Shown in pieces: positions 1 through 6,538 of a DNA stretch of 32,318 bases. The DNA is from Chloroflexota bacterium. GTDB lineage: Bacteria > Chloroflexota > Anaerolineae > J036 > Brachytrichaceae. The notes below the pieces were generated by a model that was given only the letters and a program-made list of their open reading frames with translations, was not told where the DNA came from and did not search any database. Position numbers and translations under genes: made by a program. Positions within the stretch are counted from its first letter, which is position 1; each line of letters starts with the position of its first letter. The DNA lies in contig JAMDDR010000160.1 of assembly GCA_023488685.1 (NCBI GenBank), positions 1 through 32,318 of the forward strand. Reading direction: 5' to 3'.

Positions 1-535
1 TTCGCTCATCGAGCCAGCCACCCAGGAAAGTGTTGATGGTAGTCACCTGCTCAATGGGTGATTGCACCAACCGCGCATAATCCACGTACAGCACTGACAT
101 GCTGTTCTGTTGATCCAGCCAGAGCTCAATTTGTTGAAGGTGTCGCTCGAATAAGGCTGCCATCTCTACGTCGCTGACCTTGTCGTCAGGTTGGCCGCGA
201 CGGATCAACATCTGGCGTTGCGAAGCCAGGATCTCCTGCATGTTGCGCCGCATGAAGATGATTTTGTAGTGATACCCCGCGGGCAATTTCATCAGCAGCG
301 AGGAGATGATCTTGACCGCCTTGCCCTGTGCTGAAGGTAGCCACGAGACATCTTGCTTGAGCTGCTTGACTCGCTCAAACTCATAATAGCCTTTGGGGTT
401 GTCATCGTCTGCTTGCCTGATGTCATCGGTCAGAGGCGGAAGTCCGCCCGCAGCCAGCATGCTCATCATCAGAGAGGTGCCGGAGCGGGGTAGGCCTGAA
501 ACCACGGTAATGATGGATTGATCTCGCGTATACAT
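1..535 (-). CDS. Sulfotransferase-like P-loop protein (partial, runs off the left edge)
   Basis: The reading frame from the ATG at 535 is open for 178 codons to the window edge, so the C-terminus is missing. Residues 14-21 read GLPRSGTS, the 5'-phosphosulfate-binding loop of the PAPS sulfotransferase fold. Residues 94-106 (FMRRNMQEILASQ) resemble the 3'-phosphate-binding segment, with an Arg and a downstream Ser. No signal peptide is visible, so it is probably cytosolic. The family moves a sulfuryl group from PAPS to a hydroxyl or amine, but many bacterial members of this type have no known acceptor. It starts 58 bp after the Hsp70 gene on the same strand and may be the last gene of that chaperone operon. 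The ATG is preceded by GGGAA at a reasonable distance. The P-loop fold is secure; true sulfotransferase activity is inferred. Confidence 0.8.
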   Translation of the reverse strand, partial: MYTRDQSIITVVSGLPRSGTSLMMSMLAAGGLPPLTDDIRQADDDNPKGYYEFERVKQLKQDVSWLPSAQGKAVKIISSLLMKLPAGYHYKIIFMRRNMQEILASQRQMLIRRGQPDDKVSDVEMAALFERHLQQIELWLDQQNSMSVLYVDYARLVQSPIEQVTTINTFLGGWLDER

Positions 536-593
536 AAGTTCCCGGTGGATTATGATGCCCTCGTTGGATCACGGATCACTGCAATCGCGTGCT

Positions 594-2312
594 TCATTCC
601 TCATCAAGGTTATATAGTGCATCTGCGAGCTTATCAGCCAACAGTGATGCTTCGTCCGCACCCAAGCCACGCTTGATCGACTGGTCGATTTGCGCCACCT
701 GGTCGCGGAGTTCGTCGGTTTCCTGGCGTTTGCTTGCCAGCACCTGCCGGGCTTGTGCGAGCAGGATGGCAAGTTCCTCGGGCACGTCTGAGGTGAATGA
801 AGAAATGCCGGCAATATGTGCCGCTGCGGCTTCCTTTTCCGCAGTATTCATGCGGCGGTGTTCTGCTTTTACCGTGATGCCTTGCTTCCGGCCGCTGCCG
901 CGATCCAGCGCAGTGACGCTCAACATCCCGTTCAGATCCAGGTCAAAGCCTACTGTCACACTCGGCGGTTCGCCTGGATGCTCCGGCGCCAGTCCTGAGA
1001 ATTCGAACTCGCCCAGAAGCGTGTTCTCGGATGCAATTGGATTTTCTCCCTGGTATACCTTGAGGTCGACACTCTCCTGGTCGGGGTAGAGCGCAAAGAA
1101 TTGCTTGGCATGGGACGTTGGGATCGCCGTGTTGCGATGGATGATTGGCGCATAATGATCCCGCGTGACCCGATCAAAGAAGATCTCTGCCACCTCGATC
1201 CCAAGCGAATGTGGCGTAACGTCAACCAGGATGGTGTCCAGGGGTTCGCCGTCGATAATGGCAGCCTGGATACCGGCGCCCAGCGCCACGGCTTCATCCG
1301 GATTGATCGCAACCATCGGTTCGACGCCAACGTGCTCTGCTACCATCTCCCACACCAGCGGTATGCGAGTCGATCCACCCACAAACAACACGTGATCCAG
1401 GTCAGCGGCGACGACGCCCGCGTCGCTCAACGATTGATCGAAAGCTTCCAGCGTCTCGTCCAGCAGGTCACGGATCAGGTCCTCAAATTCGCGACGTGAA
1501 ACCTCGGCTTCCAAATGCAAAGGCTTGCCATCCTTTTCCAGCAGGTATTCTTCGCGGATGCGGGTGAAAGGTTGTGTTGACAGTTCGATCTTGGCTTGTT
1601 CGGCGGCTCGCACGAGCCGCGCGAGCGCCTTGCGATCGTGGCGCGGATCGATAGCATGCTCAGAGGTAAATTGATCGGCCAGGTGAGTGACCAGCCGGTC
1701 GTCGAAATCGTCGCCGCCGAGGTGGACATTGCCGTGACTGGCGCGCACCTCAATGACCCCGGAATCCAACTCAATCACCGATACGTCGAATGTCCCGCCG
1801 CCAAGATCGTATACCGCAACCATCTCGCGACCGGTCACGCGGTCCAGCCCGTAAGCCAGCGCGCCGGCCGTCGGCTCGTTGATGATGCGTTCGACGGTGA
1901 ACCCAGCAATCTCGCCGGCATCTTTGGTCGCCTGGCGCGCGGCATCAGAGAAGTAGGCTGGCACGGTGATTACGGCGCGGCTGACCTCTTCACCCAGGTT
2001 TATTTCGGCAATGCGTTTCATCTCGCGCAGGATCACTGCCGAAATCTCGGAGGGCGTGTAGGCGCGTCCATCGAGCACGACGGTTTCGTCGGTGCCCATC
2101 TTTCGCTTGATCGAGCGCACCGTATTCTCAGGATATAGAACATATTGGTTGCGCGCAGGGGTACCGACGAGCAATCTGCCTTGTGGTGAGAAGCCGATGA
2201 CGGAAGGCACAATTCGCTCGTGTCCGTTTGGCAGCACCACAGCTTTGCCCTGCTGCACAAATCCAACGGCTGAATAGGTCGTCCCAAGATCGATTCCAAT
2301 AATCTTGCTCAT
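594..2312 (-). CDS. Hsp70 (DnaK-family) chaperone, accessory paralogue
   Basis: This is a 572-residue Hsp70. The ATPase domain shows phosphate loop 1 (GIDLGTTYSAVG, residues 6-17), phosphate loop 2 (YDLGGGTFDVSV, 168-179) and the adenosine motif (VGGSTRIP, 311-318). The substrate-binding domain begins near residue 360 with DVTPHSLGIEV and contains the usual QGE and NG turns. The helical lid (about 500-572) is shorter than in housekeeping DnaK, which is usually 610-640 residues, and the end (NLDEE) is not the classic DnaK tail. It lies 9 bp after a GrpE-like gene and behind a J-domain gene, so it probably works with both as a dedicated ATP-driven folding machine. I leave the symbol empty because the partners are atypical and a separate housekeeping dnaK is likely elsewhere. 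No CIRCE element is visible upstream of the operon. Confidence 0.95.
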   Translation of the reverse strand: MSKIIGIDLGTTYSAVGFVQQGKAVVLPNGHERIVPSVIGFSPQGRLLVGTPARNQYVLYPENTVRSIKRKMGTDETVVLDGRAYTPSEISAVILREMKRIAEINLGEEVSRAVITVPAYFSDAARQATKDAGEIAGFTVERIINEPTAGALAYGLDRVTGREMVAVYDLGGGTFDVSVIELDSGVIEVRASHGNVHLGGDDFDDRLVTHLADQFTSEHAIDPRHDRKALARLVRAAEQAKIELSTQPFTRIREEYLLEKDGKPLHLEAEVSRREFEDLIRDLLDETLEAFDQSLSDAGVVAADLDHVLFVGGSTRIPLVWEMVAEHVGVEPMVAINPDEAVALGAGIQAAIIDGEPLDTILVDVTPHSLGIEVAEIFFDRVTRDHYAPIIHRNTAIPTSHAKQFFALYPDQESVDLKVYQGENPIASENTLLGEFEFSGLAPEHPGEPPSVTVGFDLDLNGMLSVTALDRGSGRKQGITVKAEHRRMNTAEKEAAAAHIAGISSFTSDVPEELAILLAQARQVLASKRQETDELRDQVAQIDQSIKRGLGADEASLLADKLADALYNLDEE

Positions 2313-2321
2313 ATATTTGTT

Positions 2322-3230
2322 TTAAAGGGTGCTGTCCGGAGACGCACCAGCTTCGCGCGCGACGATGACCTCCGCGTAGCGCAACACGCGATCTCCAGTC
2401 ACGTAACCACGTTGGGTCTCGGCCACCACAGTTCCCGGCCGCACGCCCGGATTGGCGGCTACGGTATCCAGCGCCACATGCAACCGCGGGTCAAATGGTT
2501 GTTGTACTGCCTGAATCGGTTGAACCCCTTCAGTGCTCAGTACAGCGCGTAAGCGATCTCGTACTATTTGCAGGCCGCGCAGCCAACTTACATAAGCCTT
2601 GCGCCACTCGACGATATCCCCGGACGGCACATGCGTATCAGGAACTTGTGCCATGGGACCCGCTCTGCCAATCTGCTCGCCCCGGAGGGATGCCAACCAG
2701 ACAATCGGCAATGCCACTGTGATGACCCATTTTGGAGTGCGGTTTGCCGGCTGAGGAGCGCCGGTCACGTTTGGCTCTGCGCCCGGTAGACGCGCCAGCA
2801 GTCGCTCTCCTGCCGCCAACGCTTCATCCAGGCCATCCAGTACTGGAAATAGCCGCTGTACTACCTGCAGCCGTGCCTCGGCCAATTCTCCCCGATGAGT
2901 GACGAGCGAACTGGCGTACTCCTGATCGCGACGCTCACCTTGCTCACGCAACTGCTGTAATGCGGACTGGACTTGCTGCTGTTGCGCCTCCAGGAAGGCA
3001 TTAAGCTTGAACTGCTCGCGGCCCAGTTTGGCAATCTGCTTCTCAAGACCAGCCACATCCAACGGGGCAGGCTCTCGCGTTCGCTCCCCGGCTTCATCAG
3101 GGCGCGCGGATACAGATGGCGTCGCCGGCGTTGCCTGAACGGCGGGCTTATTCACGCTGGCTGGCTGATGCTGTTCCTGGTTTCCTTTGGCGAGCCATTG
3201 CCGCAAGCGTCGCCCAACGTCAATGCTCAC
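2322..3230 (-). CDS. GrpE-like nucleotide-exchange factor with an insertion
   Basis: A 302-residue protein read as GrpE from its architecture. Residues 1-58 are a Pro/Ala/Glu-rich tail. A long coiled coil (about 60-125) precedes RLFPVLDGLDEAL (126-138), which matches the GrpE LLPVLDNLERAL segment. The C-terminal beta wing contains FDPRLHVAL (246-254), PGTVV (265-269), GYVTGDRVLRYAEV (275-288). Between the coil and the wing sits an unusual segment (about 150-210) that includes a hydrophobic stretch WVITVALPIVWLA (168-180); ordinary GrpE lacks it, and the protein is about 100 residues longer than usual. The gene uses a GTG start and overlaps the J-domain gene by 4 bp (GTGA), which indicates translational coupling. 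It should release ADP from the Hsp70 encoded 9 bp downstream. Whether the hydrophobic stretch touches the membrane cannot be told from sequence. Confidence 0.8.
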   Translation of the reverse strand: MSIDVGRRLRQWLAKGNQEQHQPASVNKPAVQATPATPSVSARPDEAGERTREPAPLDVAGLEKQIAKLGREQFKLNAFLEAQQQQVQSALQQLREQGERRDQEYASSLVTHRGELAEARLQVVQRLFPVLDGLDEALAAGERLLARLPGAEPNVTGAPQPANRTPKWVITVALPIVWLASLRGEQIGRAGPMAQVPDTHVPSGDIVEWRKAYVSWLRGLQIVRDRLRAVLSTEGVQPIQAVQQPFDPRLHVALDTVAANPGVRPGTVVAETQRGYVTGDRVLRYAEVIVAREAGASPDSTL

Positions 3231-3574
3231 AGCCGCACCTCGCGAAAATCATTGTGAGAATTCCGCTGGGCCAGGTCGGTGCACGCTTTGAGCAGATCCA
3301 GCACACTCTGCTCATGAATAGAGAGATCAACCTGTGGTACCACAACTGGACGGACAGGAGCAGGCCAGTCCTCCAGCAACTTCATATCCGTGTCAATCCT
3401 TTTCTCCGGCGTGCGCAGTTGATCGTAGGCTGCGCGGATGCGCTTGAACTCGTCAGGTTCGCGCTCGGGCGGGTGCAGGCGCACCTGGCTAAAATAGGCC
3501 TGCCTGATCTCATCAGCGCTTGCGCTGCGGGATATCCCCAATATCGCATAAACGTCCGTGTAGGCGTCACTCAT
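3227..3574 (-). CDS. Small J-domain protein with HPP in place of HPD
   Basis: This 115-residue protein has a recognisable J-domain over residues 6-58: helix I (DVYAILGISRSA), helix II (DEIRQAYFSQVRL), then HPP at 34-36, and helix III (EFKRIRAAYDQLRTPEKR). The invariant HPD, needed by classical J-proteins to trigger Hsp70 ATP hydrolysis, has lost its aspartate. The rest (60-115) is short and has no zinc finger or DnaJ substrate-binding domain, only an amphipathic helix around 84-102. The gene lies 35 bp after the TPR gene and overlaps the grpE-like gene by 4 bp, so it belongs to the Hsp70 operon. It could recruit Hsp70 by a different contact, or act as a J-like regulator. The whole helix III pattern is well conserved, which argues against simple decay; HPP may be a subfamily trait. 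Confidence 0.85.
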   Translation of the reverse strand: MSDAYTDVYAILGISRSASADEIRQAYFSQVRLHPPEREPDEFKRIRAAYDQLRTPEKRIDTDMKLLEDWPAPVRPVVVPQVDLSIHEQSVLDLLKACTDLAQRNSHNDFREVRL

Positions 3575-3609
3575 ATCATTACCATCTTATCGCATTCACC
3601 GTCATTGGG

Positions 3610-6003
3610 TCAGAAACCCAGGTTGTCCAGATCAATCCCCATACGCTGCATCGAGATCGTCATGCGGAGCATCATCGCAAATGAGGGGTCGGACACGGCC
3701 CGGCGCATTTCCTCCGCCTCGATAGCCAGATCATGGTTTCCTTGCTTACGCGCCAGTCGTGCCGCGTTATTTAACACGTCCTTCGCTTCTTTCACTTGTC
3801 CGTCGATACCGAGCAGGCTACCCAAAACGTTCCATGCGTTTGGATCCTCCGGCGTCAGCTCTACCAGACGGCGCGCGTAAGGGATACCGCCAGTTTGAAT
3901 GTTGACCAGAAATGTGGATGAGATGACACGGAGGATGGCTACTTCGGGCCCAATGCGGATGGCGCGATCCAATAGCTCGTGCCCCCACTGGTTCAATGCT
4001 TCATTTCGCGTGCCGGTCAGGCGTTTGGGTTTTTTCGTCTGCAATCCCAACATGTAATCGAACATGCCGAGGTCTTCCTCTTCATCGACGACTGACGATT
4101 GTTTAACCGCCTCAAGGCCGGCGGCCACATAGACAGATGCGTTTGCCTGTCCACTCGCTTCCGCGCGTGCCATGACGTTGCGTGCCTCAAGGAGGTTTTG
4201 TTCGACGAGCCAGCAGACGCATGCCTGCAGATAGGCGTCGGGTTGGTCTTTGCCGAGCTCGAGCGCTCGCTCGATGTGCTCCTTCGCCTTGGAAGCATGG
4301 TGCCCAATGAACTCGAGGCGTGCCAGGTTGAGCACGATGTTGTAATCGTCTGGCGTGTAGGTTGCAGCTTCGTCGTAGCGCTCACGCGCCTGCTTGTAAT
4401 GGCCGAAATCGAGCGCTTCGTCGCCGACTCCCATCAACACGCTTGCCATGCGTTTCAGCAAGTCCGTGTTGGTTGGTTCGATCTGCAACGCCTCATGGAG
4501 CGTACGCTGCGCCTCAGCCCATGCACCGCGTTCCACACACAATTCTGCCAGGATCTTCATGGCGTCGATGTGAGTGGGATTTTTCTTGAGCAGTCGTTTC
4601 ACTTCGTTCTCAGCGGCTTGCCACTGTTCGTTTGCGCGCAGAAGCTCGATGAGACTAAGCTGCTGCTCTGGGTCGTCCGGGTTGGCCTTGAGCGCCTGCC
4701 GGGTCATCGTGATCGCTTTGGATAGGTTACCCGCATTCTTGTAACACACGATGACTTCCTTACGCACCCACGCCCAATGCGCGTCGCTAAAACCCCCGAT
4801 GGATCCACGGCGCGGCCGCGAACGCAACATGGCGCGCCACGCCTCAGCCGCCTCATCCCATTGCGCAGTCGCTTCGTAGGCTAGTGCCAGGTTATGCAGG
4901 ATTGGTCGGGCGGTAGCTTCTTTGCCAAAGAAGCCTTTCAGGTCGGCGCATTCGAGCGCTATCTTTGCCTGCTCCCAATAGTCACGCGCAGATGCCCATT
5001 CCCCTGCCAGGGTTGATCGATGCCCCAGACGCGCGAATTCCACCAGCGCCAGTGCGCATAGCGCTGGGCTATCGGCTGCAAAACGCGCGCCCTCGGATAA
5101 AGTCTGAACAAGCGCAGCATCCTGTGTCCCGGCCAGTTCAGCGGCTCGTTGTGCATATACCGCTGCCAGGTTGGCGCGCGGCCATCGCATCTCCTGGTCA
5201 AGTCGATGTGCTTCCTGCCACCACTTTTCAGCCAGCGCCATCTCGCCTGTCGCTGCCGCTGCTATGCCTGCATAGTACCAACGCACGGCGTTCAACTCTC
5301 GCGGAACCGCTTTGACCTCAATTGCAGACAAGGCCTGACGCGCCTCGCCGGTCCGACCTGTCGCGATCAGAAATATTCCATCCAACACTTTTAGCGCAAA
5401 ATCGGAATGGGGCGGTAATCCGCGCCCTCCCGGGGACAGCAATGTGGTTTTGCCAGACAAATGGTTGCGGAGTGAGGTTACGTCGGATGTTGCTGGTTGC
5501 TGTTGCCGCAATAAGGCGACGATGGGCAGCAGCGCCTGGCAGTCCTCGTCAGACACGCCCGGTAATGCAGCAAGGTCCGCCAAAGGATCGAGTTCCAGGG
5601 CTGCCGTGGCGATGACGATGCCGGCTGAACGACGCACCAATCCGTTTGTCACTGCGCGCTTGTATTGATCCAGTGCGTCAGACGCCCGTCCCTGTCTGTG
5701 TAGACTAAGCCCCAAATGATAGGCATAGATCGCATCCCCTGGCACAAGGTCAGCGGCCCGTCGCAGGTGGTACAACTCGTCATCTGGGCTTGTGCGTTGG
5801 GCAGCCTGGCGGAAGTGTGCTTCCGCCAGCGCTGCGGAGAGTCGATCATCGCGGGGCTCGATCTTCTCCCAGATACTGATGGCAGCGTTGTACCGTTTTT
5901 GTTGAAACTCACGCAAACCATGTCGCCTGAGTTCATCCAGCGTAGACGGACGCGCTTGTGCTCCGAAGGGATGTGCAGCCTGGCCTTTTTTTCTACTGGG
6001 CAT
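3610..6003 (-). CDS. Large TPR-repeat protein, first gene of the Hsp70 operon
   Basis: A 797-residue, mostly helical protein built from tetratricopeptide repeats. Typical TPR units are clear at about residues 25-140 (for example FQQKRYNAAISIWEKI and LGLSLHRQGRASDALDQYKRA), at 360-400 (YEATAQWDEAAEAWRAMLRS), in a long run at 420-600 (GNLSKAITMTRQALKANPDD, ERGAWAEAQRTLHEALQIEP), and again at 690-750. The N-terminus is short and basic (MPSRKKGQ), with no signal peptide or membrane helix. TPR domains bind peptides and often dock chaperones or their clients. Being first in the operon with J, GrpE and Hsp70, it may choose or hold the client; this is inference. An AGGAG lies 12 nt before the ATG, somewhat far for a ribosome site. 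Confidence 0.88.
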   Translation of the reverse strand: MPSRKKGQAAHPFGAQARPSTLDELRRHGLREFQQKRYNAAISIWEKIEPRDDRLSAALAEAHFRQAAQRTSPDDELYHLRRAADLVPGDAIYAYHLGLSLHRQGRASDALDQYKRAVTNGLVRRSAGIVIATAALELDPLADLAALPGVSDEDCQALLPIVALLRQQQPATSDVTSLRNHLSGKTTLLSPGGRGLPPHSDFALKVLDGIFLIATGRTGEARQALSAIEVKAVPRELNAVRWYYAGIAAAATGEMALAEKWWQEAHRLDQEMRWPRANLAAVYAQRAAELAGTQDAALVQTLSEGARFAADSPALCALALVEFARLGHRSTLAGEWASARDYWEQAKIALECADLKGFFGKEATARPILHNLALAYEATAQWDEAAEAWRAMLRSRPRRGSIGGFSDAHWAWVRKEVIVCYKNAGNLSKAITMTRQALKANPDDPEQQLSLIELLRANEQWQAAENEVKRLLKKNPTHIDAMKILAELCVERGAWAEAQRTLHEALQIEPTNTDLLKRMASVLMGVGDEALDFGHYKQARERYDEAATYTPDDYNIVLNLARLEFIGHHASKAKEHIERALELGKDQPDAYLQACVCWLVEQNLLEARNVMARAEASGQANASVYVAAGLEAVKQSSVVDEEEDLGMFDYMLGLQTKKPKRLTGTRNEALNQWGHELLDRAIRIGPEVAILRVISSTFLVNIQTGGIPYARRLVELTPEDPNAWNVLGSLLGIDGQVKEAKDVLNNAARLARKQGNHDLAIEAEEMRRAVSDPSFAMMLRMTISMQRMGIDLDNLGF

Positions 6004-6046
6004 AGAATCGTTTCACTCCTATATGCCATCCTTTGTATCGTGCACC

Positions 6047-6079
6047 ATTGTACAGATATCCTTTTGGATAGATGTATCC
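6047..6079 (-). promoter_or_regulatory. Possible promoter/operator before the TPR-Hsp70 operon
   Basis: The 93-bp gap between the TPR and DUF1294 genes holds a -10-like TACAAT on the minus strand (6047-6052). Just upstream is a small inverted repeat TATCC-TTTT-GGATA (6057-6070), with a further TATCC at 6075-6079. No good -35 hexamer and no CIRCE heat-shock element is visible. The assignment is tentative. Confidence 0.25.
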
Positions 6080-6096
6080 TATGTGTCGATTGCCGT

Positions 6097-6495
6097 TTAC
6101 ACTCGTGTGAGCACGACAGCAGCCAGCAGTGCGATCTGCACGCCCACAATGATCCAGAAGCGTGCCCGGAATGCTGCTTTAACCGTCTTGTGCCGGAATA
6201 GGGGCATCCCAACAATCGCGCCGGGTGTGCCTCCCGTAGCAACCAGTGCAAGCAGGACGTTCTCTGGCACGCGCATCCAGGTTGATTCTGAACTGGCGAT
6301 GGCTTTGTCAAAGCCGTAAGCAGCGAACGTCACGATGTTGATGCTCACTAACCAGGCGACTGGCACGCTGATGCTGCCCAAAGTGGCCATGCCAACAGTG
6401 AGTGCAATCGTAGACCCGAAGGTGATCAATAGATAGCGGGGCAGTGGTATGGCCAACCACTGCCCATGCTTGTGTTTACGCCGCTGTCTCGTCAT
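6097..6495 (-). CDS. DUF1294 family small membrane protein
   Basis: This 132-residue protein begins with a basic tail (MTRQRRKHKHG) and has about four hydrophobic segments: roughly 20-38, 44-60, 78-98 and 112-130. The DUF1294 signature is intact: AAYGFDKAIA (58-67), WMRVPENVLLALVATGGTPGA (73-93) and FRHKTVKAAF (100-109). The family is widespread, lies in the cytoplasmic membrane and has no established function. Some relatives in other bacteria are fused to a cold-shock domain; this one is not. It sits alone between the GH36 gene and the TPR operon, all on the minus strand, and nothing in the context suggests a role. A short inverted repeat CAGATA-CA-TATCTG (6500-6513) lies just before its ATG. 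Confidence 0.88.
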   Translation of the reverse strand: MTRQRRKHKHGQWLAIPLPRYLLITFGSTIALTVGMATLGSISVPVAWLVSINIVTFAAYGFDKAIASSESTWMRVPENVLLALVATGGTPGAIVGMPLFRHKTVKAAFRARFWIIVGVQIALLAAVVLTRV

Positions 6496-6538
6496 CGTTC
6501 AGATACATATCTGTGTGGTTTGGAAAGCTGGCGATTAT

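Noticed and set aside
1596..2138. 180-codon plus-strand frame inside the Hsp70 gene
   Set aside because: It is antisense to strongly conserved ATPase motifs and shows no domain or ribosome site; a shadow of GC-rich coding DNA.
6004..6096. CIRCE heat-shock element before the Hsp70 operon
   Set aside because: I looked for TTAGCACTC and GAGTGCTAA; neither is present.
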